Below, one piece after another: positions 34,318-42,841 of a stretch of 64,000 bases of DNA. Source of the stretch: Paenibacillus mendelii. Its GTDB lineage: Bacteria; Bacillota; Bacilli; Paenibacillales; Paenibacillaceae. Made by a program: the position numbers and the translations under genes. How positions within the stretch are numbered: the first letter of the stretch is position 1; each line of letters begins with the position of its first letter. The stretch lies in assembly GCF_024498075.1 (NCBI RefSeq), contig NZ_JANHOF010000002.1, positions 664,431 through 728,430 on the forward strand. The letters run 5' to 3'. The notes below the pieces were generated by a model that was not told where the DNA came from, searched no databases, and saw nothing but the letters and a program-made list of their open reading frames with translations.

Positions 34318-36541
34318 AACGGCTGCCCTTCACCTTTCCGCCCAAAATTCCGAATCTCGTAAAGCCCTTCATGAGACCCGACAAAAACCATAAATTCACC
34401 GATGCCTCAAGCTCGCCGGATAATCCCGCAGACGTTGTCGACAGCGTCATGCCCGTGTTGAATTCGATAACCGCCATGATTCGCGACAACCTTTCCTCAC
34501 CGCCCCCATGAAGCAGCAGGAACAGACGCAGATAATCCTGATACGTCACATCTACGGCCATATATTTGGATAACGGGGTTGCTCCTGTACGGGCAAACGT
34601 CAGCATATCCTCCATCGCTTTCTCGAGGCCATATACGATCGCTGCTGCCAGCACAAGCAGCGGATGCCCCATAGCACGGCATTCGATCAATCCCTCCATC
34701 GTCCGGATTGCGAGCCGGGCTGCGAATACTTCACCGTATGCGGCGGCAACGTTGGCGGCAGGATCATGAAACCCGTACAAAATATATTCGATTTCCTGAT
34801 TGTTTACGTTCAGCGCATTGGCAAACTCGCCGCCGTCTTTATTAACTAGGATAGCCTCGAATTTCTGAGGGTCGAAAGCCGTAAACCGGTGAACGATATA
34901 CTCGTTCACATAGAGTGGATCCCGTATGTCTTCCAGCATGTCTGCGATTCCTGTGAACATCGAGCCCACCGATCCCATCGCTTCTTCGACGGCATCGCCC
35001 GGCTCATCGGCTGATTCACCGCTCTTACGCACATCCGCCGCCATCTGGTTGAAGGTTAAATTCGATTCATAGCGCTTCTGGACCTGATTGAACATCTCCT
35101 GATGCTCGCGAAGCTGAGGAACAGACGTCATTCCATGCAGCAGCTGCCGGACTTCATTCCATTTGGATTTTGCTTTAGCTTCCTGTTTCTTGCGTTCAGC
35201 ATCGCTCGATTGGCGTGCTTCCTGCTCGCTTGCACGCGCGGCGATGACCGAGCCGGATAATCCATACAGCTGATCGTACTGCTCATATGCGACCTGCAGC
35301 TGGACTGCGCCTTCCGCCAGCAGCACCGCTGACCCCCTGCGGGATAGAGCAGCCATCACGTTCGATTGAAAACCGGCCGTCTCGGAATCAAATGAAGCAT
35401 AAACGACCGTTTGTTTAGATATTTCATCGCGGTACGCAGAGAATGACTCCGTCGGCAGCAGAAGCTGCTCGGTCGAGGAAGTGGCCTGTCCAATCTGCGA
35501 CAGTTCCTTATCCTGCAAGGCTCCCGGCTTCGCGCCCGGTATCTTCTGCTTATTGACGCGGTCATAACCGGTATCCGCCTGCTCCTGCCGCGACTTCTCA
35601 ATGACGATTCGCATCTCGTCATTGCACCTTTCGGCCTCAAGCACCTCGGCCAGAGCCTTACGTTCAAGCTCCTGATGGCGACGAAGCGCTGCATTGCTCT
35701 GACCGCGAAGATCACTTGACACGGTCCTCGCCATCTTTTCGTAAGCGGATATGGCCTCGCTGTACACTGGCTGATCATCATCCCCAAGACTAGCATCATG
35801 CTCGATCCACGCTGCATAAACTGGATAACCGCTAACGATGCTCATAACCGTATCTTTGGAGATGGCATCCTGGACTTGTATCGGAATCAGCGCCGCAACA
35901 GCCTTGGCCGCTTGTGCCGCTTCCCGCTGCAGGACAAGCGCAGTCTGCAGATGCTTCTCTCTCTTGTCATACAGCTTGCGCACCTGCTCCAGCATCTCCA
36001 CTGCAGCCGATGCTTCCTTCATCGCTGAAGCCATGGGCGCGAACTTGGAAGCCACTTCAAGAGTAAAATCGATAGGCGCCTTATACTTCATCTCTTCGAG
36101 CACTTGGCGCTTGAATACGCCATGCTGTCCAAGTGTCTCATAGGCATTCACATGAGATGCTTCGAAGCGGATATTCAAGACCGAGAAGACATCGTCTTCC
36201 TTCTCCCGCCAATTGTTCTTGGCCGCATGCGCAAACAGCTCGTTACGATCCGATCCACCTGCCCCGAACAGGCCATACCGGTCATACAAAGCGCCATCGT
36301 ATGCGGAAAGCGAGGAGCGGATGCCGGACTGGGCTGCAAGCTCGACTTGTTTTTGAAAGGCGGCTACTCTCGCATAATCAATAAGCATGCTCGTAAACAT
36401 GAATATGGCAGCTGTCGAAACGATCAAATAAATGGACACCGCGCCTTCTTGCCCGGTGAGAACGCGAACGATCCAGCAAGGGCGCTTCCTGTTTCCCTCT
36501 TGCAGCAACTGTCCCAATACCTCCCTTTGAGTCCGCGGCAA
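34280..36541 (-). CDS. DUF5702-type pilus locus protein (TadG-like N-terminus)
   Basis: A protein of about 753 aa with one N-terminal TM helix (GAVSIYLIVSTAAIFMFTSMLIDYARVAAFQKQVELAAQSG), the layout of TadG-like minor pilins. A long, largely helical extracytoplasmic region follows, with several coiled-coil stretches (about 170-330 and 430-520). The motif SAYDGALYDRYGLFG after the TM is what I associate with DUF5702. The start is uncertain: TTG 36541 lacks a ribosome site, and a TTG about 12 codons later has GGGAGG upstream. It is probably surface-exposed; its function is unknown. Confidence 0.8.
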   Translation of the reverse strand: MPRTQREVLGQLLQEGNRKRPCWIVRVLTGQEGAVSIYLIVSTAAIFMFTSMLIDYARVAAFQKQVELAAQSGIRSSLSAYDGALYDRYGLFGAGGSDRNELFAHAAKNNWREKEDDVFSVLNIRFEASHVNAYETLGQHGVFKRQVLEEMKYKAPIDFTLEVASKFAPMASAMKEASAAVEMLEQVRKLYDKREKHLQTALVLQREAAQAAKAVAALIPIQVQDAISKDTVMSIVSGYPVYAAWIEHDASLGDDDQPVYSEAISAYEKMARTVSSDLRGQSNAALRRHQELERKALAEVLEAERCNDEMRIVIEKSRQEQADTGYDRVNKQKIPGAKPGALQDKELSQIGQATSSTEQLLLPTESFSAYRDEISKQTVVYASFDSETAGFQSNVMAALSRRGSAVLLAEGAVQLQVAYEQYDQLYGLSGSVIAARASEQEARQSSDAERKKQEAKAKSKWNEVRQLLHGMTSVPQLREHQEMFNQVQKRYESNLTFNQMAADVRKSGESADEPGDAVEEAMGSVGSMFTGIADMLEDIRDPLYVNEYIVHRFTAFDPQKFEAILVNKDGGEFANALNVNNQEIEYILYGFHDPAANVAAAYGEVFAARLAIRTMEGLIECRAMGHPLLVLAAAIVYGLEKAMEDMLTFARTGATPLSKYMAVDVTYQDYLRLFLLLHGGGEERLSRIMAVIEFNTGMTLSTTSAGLSGELEASVNLWFLSGLMKGFTRFGILGGKVKGSRYETTTTIGWSYG

Positions 36542-36554
36542 TAGCGGCTTGCAT

Positions 36555-37313
36555 TTATGGCTTAGAGGAGGCTGCTTGCTCCTTCGCCTTCCTCCCCTTC
36601 AAGATTTCTGCCGCGTGTGCTTGATTGGCACCGCCTCCGCTGCTTCCTTGCTTAAACTTTGCCGTATAGTAGCGGACCAAATCGACATTCCGGATGAATT
36701 CAACCGGATCTACGATAAGGGCATGACTACCGGACTTCGGTTCCGTCCGGCCGAAGGCTTTAAGCAGCTTCATGTCGAGCGGCTGCTTCAGCTTCACTTC
36801 GACCGTCTTCTCGAGGAGTCCAAACGAATATGTCATTTGGCCTTCGTACGGAAGCGGAACGCGCGACGCGATCCGGTTCATCTTCAGAACGGGCAAGGAT
36901 TGCACCTCACCGCTCTCATCCCCGGCCTGATCCCCGCCTTCCATTCCGCCGGGCGTTCCTATATTGACCGAAATCCCTCCGCCCTCTGCGTCGTCAAGCT
37001 GAAACAAGGATTGCAGCGCGCCGTCGCTCCCCATGCGCCAGTAAAGGCCATCATATAGATTATTGGGAGCCATTCCGCTAACCGCATCACGATGGCTGTT
37101 ATCCCACCGGAACGCAGCGCGCTCCGCGGCAACGGAAGTGACATAATACATTGCAACCTTTTGGTACACATACATACTGAACAGGAGCATCGCGAGCAGA
37201 GCTACGAACAAGGTCGGGAATACCAGTGACGATTCCAGGGTGAAGCTCCCTTCTTCCCCGCGATTCCGGTATCGCGCAAGTGTTTTAACTAAATATTTTA
37301 TCCGCTTGATCAT
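36555..37313 (-). CDS. TadE-like pilus assembly protein
   Basis: A 252-aa protein. EEGSFTLESSLVFPTLFVALLAMLLFSMYVYQ is the TadE-type N-terminal segment (Glu near +5 of the hydrophobic stretch). The exposed domain of about 60-230 has low-complexity Gly/Glu parts and ends in a Gly/Ala/Lys-rich tail. It overlaps the pilin gene by 29 bp, giving tight coupling. Confidence 0.82.
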   Translation of the reverse strand: MIKRIKYLVKTLARYRNRGEEGSFTLESSLVFPTLFVALLAMLLFSMYVYQKVAMYYVTSVAAERAAFRWDNSHRDAVSGMAPNNLYDGLYWRMGSDGALQSLFQLDDAEGGGISVNIGTPGGMEGGDQAGDESGEVQSLPVLKMNRIASRVPLPYEGQMTYSFGLLEKTVEVKLKQPLDMKLLKAFGRTEPKSGSHALIVDPVEFIRNVDLVRYYTAKFKQGSSGGGANQAHAAEILKGRKAKEQAASSKP

Positions 37314-37473
37314 CGGCTTTGCCCATCAGACGCTGGACCAGGTCTATAATCCAGTCCTTGAACAACAGCGCCAGAATAATAACCACGGCAATAATAAGAA
37401 TGATTTCCAGTGTACCCAAGCCCTCTTCTTCACGCCAAAAGTCACGAGCCTTCTTCTTCATCCATTGCTTCAT
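37285..37473 (-). CDS. Flp1-family type IVb pilin
   Basis: A 62-aa pilin subunit. EEEGLGTLEIILIIAVVIILALLFKDWI combines the processing region and the single TM helix, with the conserved Glu in TLEIILI. A short polar tail (QRLMGKADDQADKIFS) follows. The AGAGGAGAGA site upstream is strong, fitting a highly made structural subunit. It would be cleaved by the A24 peptidase at 32761. Confidence 0.88.
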   Translation of the reverse strand: MKQWMKKKARDFWREEEGLGTLEIILIIAVVIILALLFKDWIIDLVQRLMGKADDQADKIFS

Positions 37474-37527
37474 TGTTCTCTCTCCTCTAAATTCGGATTT
37501 ACGAGCAGGCCAACCCCGCTCCCTGTT

Positions 37528-38415
37528 CTACCACGCCATCATGAGCATCGCCGGTGAGGCAACTAGAATCATGAGGACTACAAAAATACCCACTAGCGGA
37601 AATACGAGCTTCGATGACGCCTCTTCTCCGCGCGAACGCGCAACGGCCTTCCGCTTCTCCCATAACGTATAGGTCAGCTCTCTTAACGAGAGGACAAGCT
37701 TATCGCCGCCGCGCCGGTAATTGAGCAGCATCGTTGTCGTAAACAACGATACCTCCTGAACCGCGCACCGCCTGCTGAACCCCTCCATCGCAGCCGCGAA
37801 CGACTCCCCGTTGCGGACCGCTTCATTAGCCCTCCTAAGCTCGTCTAGAAGCGGGTGTGCCGCTTTCGAACCCTTTCTTTCGGTGCAGCGGTTCAATGCG
37901 CGCTGCACCGTTTCTCCAGCTCCCAGCAGGAGCATCAGCTTGCTCAATACATCAGGCAGCAAGAGCAGAATATCCTGCTTTCTCCGCTCCACCTTGCGGG
38001 TTACATCCCGCAGCCGGGCCATCGGGATCGCAGCTCCAAGCAGCGCCCCGACGTAGATCAAGGCGGGCTCGCTGCTCAGCGCGCTCAGCCAGCAAGCGCC
38101 TACCGCAGCCGCATAGCCGAGTCCGACAGCGGAAGAGGCGTACCGCCGGGTGGCTTCGATTGACCAGGCTGTTCCATTAAGCACAAGCAGCTTTCCATGC
38201 GTGCTCGTAAGGAATGATTGCATACGATCGAACATCCCGCTCCTATCAAGCAAAAATCGAAACGGCATCGTAATGAATTGAATTTCCCGAGCATCCTTCG
38301 GGAACGCCATGCCTTTACTTCCAGAACGCGCTTCATTGCGCCCGCTTAGAACTGCCGCCGCTCCCCATACCGCCGTTAATAACAACCCCGCGATAATTGC
38401 CATACCATCCCTCAT
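37528..38415 (-). CDS. TadC-like type II secretion F protein
   Basis: A 295-aa inner-membrane platform protein. The T2SSF domain includes LLLLPDVLSKLMLLLGAGETVQRALNRC and a late hydrophobic helix (LVFPLVGIFVVLMILVASPAMLMM). It pairs with the TadB-like protein encoded 17 bp upstream. ATG 38415 and ATG 38403 are both possible; the latter has GAGG at suitable spacing. Confidence 0.88.
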   Translation of the reverse strand: MRDGMAIIAGLLLTAVWGAAAVLSGRNEARSGSKGMAFPKDAREIQFITMPFRFLLDRSGMFDRMQSFLTSTHGKLLVLNGTAWSIEATRRYASSAVGLGYAAAVGACWLSALSSEPALIYVGALLGAAIPMARLRDVTRKVERRKQDILLLLPDVLSKLMLLLGAGETVQRALNRCTERKGSKAAHPLLDELRRANEAVRNGESFAAAMEGFSRRCAVQEVSLFTTTMLLNYRRGGDKLVLSLRELTYTLWEKRKAVARSRGEEASSKLVFPLVGIFVVLMILVASPAMLMMAW

Positions 38416-38431
38416 TCATCGTCGAATCAGT

Positions 38432-39259
38432 CTACATCCGTATATCCATCACCTTGCTCATCACCCAGTAGCATACGCCCAGCATGACCAGAGCTCCTGT
38501 CAGCAAGACATACCCAATACCGCCGTAAAGAGGAGCCATATAATCCGGAGCGGCAAATCCGAGAAAAGCCAGAAAGACGAATGGAACGCCCATCATAATC
38601 CGGGATTCGTAACGCTTCTGTGCAAGTAAGACGGCAATTTCCTGCTGCACGTCCAGCTTCTCTCCGATCGTCTGTGAGGTGCGCCGAATGACTTCCACAA
38701 GGTCGCCGCCTGTACGCTTACAGGTGACAAAGACGTCAACGAACTGGGTAATTTCATCGATTGCAGCCCGCCTGCCGAAATCGGCAAGCGACTGCTCCAG
38801 CGGTTCTCCATACGATAATCGCGTTCGGATAATTTCGAATTCAATCAGCACCTCGGCATTCGGATCGGGATAGAGCAGCCGCAAGTCCTCCAATGCCGTG
38901 GAGAATGCATTCTCCACGGAGCGTCCCGCTGCCAGTGACGAGGTCAAGGAATACAGAGCTTCCTTGAACTGCAGCGCCAGACGCGTACGCCGTCTCTCAA
39001 GCAGTGATGCCCGATAGAACCGGGGCATCACGACCCCCGCTGTCGAGAACAGCGCCGCGGCAATAACGGAGCGGTAGAACAAATAGGCCGCCGCAAACGT
39101 ACAAGCGCATCCGACGATCGTGGCCAAAGCGAATTGCCGGCCTGAAAGCGTATAAACCGCATAGTCCTGCAGCGCGGCGGCCCGGTTCGCCAGCTTGGAC
39201 TGTGCAGCGGGCCATTCCAGCCAAGCGAGCAGCCGGTTCCGCTTCCCCCTCAACCTCAT
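38432..39259 (-). CDS. TadB-like type II secretion F protein
   Basis: A 275-aa platform protein with two N-terminal TM helices (about 48-95), a T2SSF cytoplasmic domain (LQFKEALYSLTSSLAAGRSVENAF, FGRRAAIDEITQFVDVFVTCKRTGG) and two C-terminal TM helices. The ATG at 39259 overlaps the CpaF stop (ATGA), which is preferable to a start 51 nt upstream. Confidence 0.9.
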   Translation of the reverse strand: MRLRGKRNRLLAWLEWPAAQSKLANRAAALQDYAVYTLSGRQFALATIVGCACTFAAAYLFYRSVIAAALFSTAGVVMPRFYRASLLERRRTRLALQFKEALYSLTSSLAAGRSVENAFSTALEDLRLLYPDPNAEVLIEFEIIRTRLSYGEPLEQSLADFGRRAAIDEITQFVDVFVTCKRTGGDLVEVIRRTSQTIGEKLDVQQEIAVLLAQKRYESRIMMGVPFVFLAFLGFAAPDYMAPLYGGIGYVLLTGALVMLGVCYWVMSKVMDIRM

Positions 39260-40494
39260 CCTAGCTTCGCCCCCTCCTCCTTGAGCAGTCCAGCCATACG
39301 CAGCTTCCATGACCGTTCAAGTCTATGACCGGTTGGTTTCAAGCCGCCAAGAATACGCCCCTCGCGCTCCCCCTCTTCCTCAAACCGGTATAGCGGATGC
39401 AGTGTTACTTCACCGTTCAAAACGCCAGTAACCTCGACGATTTCCGTTACGCGCCGAGAATGGTCGCGCAGCCGGGAGAGATGAACAACAATATCGATGG
39501 CCGAGCCAATCTGCTGCCGGATGACCGGAATCGGCAGCTCGGCGCCGCTTAGCACCATCGTTTCCAGCCTGGCCATCATGTCGCGGGCGCTGTTACTATG
39601 GCCGGTGCTGAGAGATCCATCATGCCCCGTATTCATCGCCTGCAGCATATCGATCGCCTCTCCTCCCCTCACCTCACCGACGACAATGCGGCTCGGCCGC
39701 ATCCGCAGCGAGGCGCGGATCAGCTCCCGCATCGTAATTTCCCCTCTGCCCTCTGTATTGGAGTTTCGCGTCTCGAGCGATACAAGGTTGGGTACGGAAC
39801 GAATCTGCAGCTCCGCCGAGTCTTCGATCGTGACAATCCGTTCATCCGGCGGGATGTACTGGGATAACGCGTTAAGAAAAGTAGTTTTACCTGATCCCGT
39901 CCCTCCGCTAATAAAGATGTTGTACTTCGCGACAACAAGCTTCCGCAGCAGTTCCGCGGCTTCGCTAGATAGCGCTCCCAGCCGGATAAGATCCTGCATC
40001 TGCAGCGGCTGGTCCGGGAATTTGCGAATAGTCATCGTCGGCCCCTTGAGCGCGATTGGCGGCAGCACGACATGTACGCGCGATCCATCGCGAAGCCTCG
40101 CATCTACGATAGGAGTCGATTCATTCACTACCCGGTTAACGCCCGCGACAACGGCTTGTATTAAATCTTCGAGCCGTTCGCGGCTCTCGAAGGATAATGA
40201 AAGCCGGCTCATGCGCCCCGCACGCTCAACGAAAATTTCGTCGTAATTGTTGATCATGATCTCCGTGACCGCTTTGTCATCAATAAGCGGCTGGAGAATA
40301 TCAAGTCCGCGAAACGCGTGATACAGCCTTCTAACGAGCTGAAGCTTATCGCTGGCCGTCAGCGGGTGGTCGCGGCACCAATGAAATACCGCTTGTTCAA
40401 TGCGCATCATAAAATCCTCATCCGACATGGCGCGGTCCAAATCGAGCTGCTCGCGAATACTAGCTTTGAGCTGCTGTACCGTTTCTTCTTGCAT
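39256..40494 (-). CDS. Pilus assembly ATPase CpaF/TadA
   Basis: A 412-aa hexameric secretion ATPase that powers pilus assembly. Walker A is SGGTGSGKTTFLNAL, the Asp box VTIEDSAEL, Walker B SRIVVGEVRGGEA, and the His box TGHDGSLSTGHSNSARD. An N-terminal CpaF-type domain carries ILQPLIDDKAVTEIMINNYDEIFVER. The ATG at 40494 has GGGGTGG upstream and replaces an in-frame start at 40521. It overlaps the TadZ-like gene by 35 bp. Confidence 0.95.
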   Translation of the reverse strand: MQEETVQQLKASIREQLDLDRAMSDEDFMMRIEQAVFHWCRDHPLTASDKLQLVRRLYHAFRGLDILQPLIDDKAVTEIMINNYDEIFVERAGRMSRLSLSFESRERLEDLIQAVVAGVNRVVNESTPIVDARLRDGSRVHVVLPPIALKGPTMTIRKFPDQPLQMQDLIRLGALSSEAAELLRKLVVAKYNIFISGGTGSGKTTFLNALSQYIPPDERIVTIEDSAELQIRSVPNLVSLETRNSNTEGRGEITMRELIRASLRMRPSRIVVGEVRGGEAIDMLQAMNTGHDGSLSTGHSNSARDMMARLETMVLSGAELPIPVIRQQIGSAIDIVVHLSRLRDHSRRVTEIVEVTGVLNGEVTLHPLYRFEEEGEREGRILGGLKPTGHRLERSWKLRMAGLLKEEGAKLG

Positions 40495-41608
40495 CTTCTC
40501 CACCCCTTTCCAGTAAAGCAAAGCGGTTCATCAGTGATTCAACCGCACTTCGGTATGCCGCATATCCGCTCGCATCCAGCAGCTGCCGCCCTTCCGACCA
40601 TTCGGCTACATAAGGAATCCCTCCCTCAATCCGGACTTGAAGCGTCTCGTTGAAGGACATTTCCCCAGAGCCATGCACGAAGGAATCAACAAACCGAAAC
40701 TTCCTTCTCTGTTGCTGAAAGGCATCTCCCCACTTCTGCTCCCCGTAACGAAGAGCCATGCTTGTTTTGCGTATAACGACAGGCTCTTTGGACAACAGCC
40801 AGATGATAACGTCTGCTTCCTCGAACGCGGCCTGATGAATGGGATCCATGCGGCTGTCTAAATCCACGACAACGACATCATATTGACCGGAATCGGCGAC
40901 CGCGGCGATAATTTGCTTCGCTTGCTCGGCCTTCATCGTTAGCCGCTCCTCGGCGTTGCCGCTGGGTGCCATATAATCCAGCTTCAAGACCGGATGCCTC
41001 CTCCTCAGCTCTGCGAGCACCGCTTGCGACTTATTCGGGTGTGCCTGTACCGTGTAGAGCATTCGGGAAAAATCGTCTTGTCCTTCATCGCCAAACCAGA
41101 TCGAGGTCGCATTCCACTGCTCGAGGTTCAAATAAAAGACGCGCTCTTCCCTCCCTCCCAGCTGTTGGGCGAGTTGGATCGCAAGCGTCGTCTTGCCGAT
41201 TCCCCCTACGGCTGCATATACAGCCGCTACCTTGGCACGCCCGCGATTGCGATCAGCTTGCGCGAGCGTACCGGTATGGGCCGCATGGACGGCTGCCAGA
41301 GCATTCAGCAGCTGAGGTAATGGCTGGAACTGCAGCACTTCCGCTCGCCCTTGAAACTGCCCGATCCTCGCTACCAATAGCGCCGTCGGTATGGCTGGAA
41401 CTGCATCCCCAATCTCCTCCAGCAAGGAGGGATGGACAGCCAGCAGGTCGATGGGATAACCGGCCCGGATGAACTGTCGGAGCGCATTCGGATTCGTGAA
41501 TGCCGTTAGCTGCCATTGCTCGCCGAACGGGGCTTGCCGGATATAGTCAGCCAGTCGCTCGATATACCCCGCTTCCTTAACGGCCACGATTAATTGTTGT
41601 CTGTTCAA
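40460..41608 (-). CDS. TadZ/CpaE-like ATPase
   Basis: A 382-aa protein. The N-terminal receiver-like domain (about 1-110) is followed by a MinD/ParA-type P-loop domain, with VGGIGKTTLAIQLAQQLGG as the deviant Walker A and YDVVVVDLDSRMDP as Walker B. CpaE/TadZ proteins position the pilus machine at the pole; here the first element of the Walker A Lys pair is replaced by Gly-Gly-Ile, so ATP-dependent dimerisation may differ. TTG start at 41608 with AAGGGG upstream; first gene of the Tad-like operon. Confidence 0.88.
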   Translation of the reverse strand: MNRQQLIVAVKEAGYIERLADYIRQAPFGEQWQLTAFTNPNALRQFIRAGYPIDLLAVHPSLLEEIGDAVPAIPTALLVARIGQFQGRAEVLQFQPLPQLLNALAAVHAAHTGTLAQADRNRGRAKVAAVYAAVGGIGKTTLAIQLAQQLGGREERVFYLNLEQWNATSIWFGDEGQDDFSRMLYTVQAHPNKSQAVLAELRRRHPVLKLDYMAPSGNAEERLTMKAEQAKQIIAAVADSGQYDVVVVDLDSRMDPIHQAAFEEADVIIWLLSKEPVVIRKTSMALRYGEQKWGDAFQQQRRKFRFVDSFVHGSGEMSFNETLQVRIEGGIPYVAEWSEGRQLLDASGYAAYRSAVESLMNRFALLERGGEDARRNGTAAQS

Positions 41609-41652
41609 GCCGACAGCCCCTTCCGACCAGAAATCACGTCATGTGTCCAGAA

Positions 41653-41703
41653 CAAAAAAAAGCACCGTAAACCGCGCAATATCATGCGCAATTTACGGTG
41701 CTT
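41653..41703 (-). terminator. Strong hairpin with T-run upstream of the Tad-like operon
   Basis: AAGCACCGTAAA (41660-41671) pairs with TTTACGGTGCTT (41692-41703), followed on the minus strand by eight T residues. It is 100 bp past the AraC stop and 44 bp before the TadZ start. It ends transcription from the AraC gene but also lies downstream of the candidate tad promoter, so it could act as an attenuator. Confidence 0.9.
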
Positions 41704-41728
41704 CCGTAAGTTCATTTGATTTGACCAC

Positions 41729-41758
41729 AATTTACCATACACGTCCGCTATCCGTCAA
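41729..41758 (-). promoter_or_regulatory. Candidate promoter for the Tad-like operon
   Basis: On the minus strand TTGACG (41758-41753), an 18-bp spacer and TAAATT (41734-41729). It is the only reasonable sigma-A-like promoter I see between the AraC stop (41803) and the TadZ start (41608), and the terminator hairpin lies inside its transcript. Confidence 0.4.
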
Positions 41759-41802
41759 CCAACAATTTCAGCGGGAAGCGAGGAACACCAGACATTCATT
41801 TG

Positions 41803-42738
41803 CTAGATGTGGAGCATCTTATATTCCTTCGGCGACACGCCGACGATCTTCTTGAATACGCGGCTAAAGTAAGAGATGTTCTCAAAACCAATCAAAGTCG
41901 CTATCTCCGTAAATGTAAAATCCTCCATTCGAATCAGCTTCTTTGCTTGATTAATTCGGACGTTCGTGATGTATTCGATCGGGGTTTGACCCGTCGCCGC
42001 TTTAAATCGGGATATAAAATAATTAAAGTTCAAATTGGTCATTCGCGCCAGCTGCTCCACCGTTATCTTCGTCGAGAAGAAGCGATGGATATACTCCACA
42101 GCCTTCTTCACGTTGATATCGCCGAATTCCGAATCGGAATTAAGGTCGGCAATAATCCGGTTCCGGTATACCTCAATGAGCACCGCTTGAAAATACGCCC
42201 GCGACGCGAGCTCCCATCCTTCTTTCTCCATCAGCAGCTCTTCAATTGTGGCGTTGATCAGACGGTGAATCAGCTGATGATTGGCAGGCTTCATCACCGT
42301 TGGCAGGTCCAATTTGCGCTCTTCGAGTGTCTGAGCGGAAGATTTCAGCTCTAAGTAATCCTGGTTGTTCGAGGCACCAAGGTCAAGGCTGGGCATAAGC
42401 AATCGATAATGAACCCATGTGTAACCCATCGGCAATCGATCCGATTCAATACGGTGCAGCTTGTCTGCAGGGATATGAATGATCGTATTCTTATCGGCAA
42501 TGTTCATATGCCCATCAATATCGAATTTGACCGAGCCCGCCGTCACATAGACCAGATAGTCATAGGGTAAGGAACGGTACAGCTTGCGATTTGCCCCATA
42601 TTCCGTATGCGTAATATTCCCCAGCTTGTATTTCTCAGGGGGAAAGTACCACGCCTCGCTCCTATACTCCTTGCCCGAATGGTAAATAAAAGGCGCAATG
42701 AAGCTTGGATGAATCCGCCCAGCACTTAATTGTACCAT
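41803..42738 (-). CDS. AraC family transcriptional regulator
   Basis: A 311-aa regulator with an N-terminal cupin ligand-binding domain (about 30-140: YLVYVTAGSVKFDIDGH, NTIIHIPADKLHRIES) and a C-terminal double HTH (about 210-308: ITVEQLARMTNLNFNYFISRF, FTFTEIATLIGFENISYFSRVFKK). It lies 103 bp downstream of the gene at 42842 and is probably cotranscribed with it. It is the best candidate activator for the shared motif in front of 44518, 50951 and 52498 (inference). Confidence 0.93.
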   Translation of the reverse strand: MVQLSAGRIHPSFIAPFIYHSGKEYRSEAWYFPPEKYKLGNITHTEYGANRKLYRSLPYDYLVYVTAGSVKFDIDGHMNIADKNTIIHIPADKLHRIESDRLPMGYTWVHYRLLMPSLDLGASNNQDYLELKSSAQTLEERKLDLPTVMKPANHQLIHRLINATIEELLMEKEGWELASRAYFQAVLIEVYRNRIIADLNSDSEFGDINVKKAVEYIHRFFSTKITVEQLARMTNLNFNYFISRFKAATGQTPIEYITNVRINQAKKLIRMEDFTFTEIATLIGFENISYFSRVFKKIVGVSPKEYKMLHI

Positions 42739-42841
42739 GATTGATCTCTCCCACGTTACTTAGACGTCTGCTATGGCAACCCTCCCCCTTATTGTATGCG
42801 ACAAGCGACCATCTGAACAAGCTTCGCGACGACGCTTCCCC

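Noticed and set aside
39497..40246. 249-aa plus-strand frame opposite cpaF
   Set aside because: Ser/Arg-rich composition, typical of an antisense frame; cpaF is unambiguous on the other strand.
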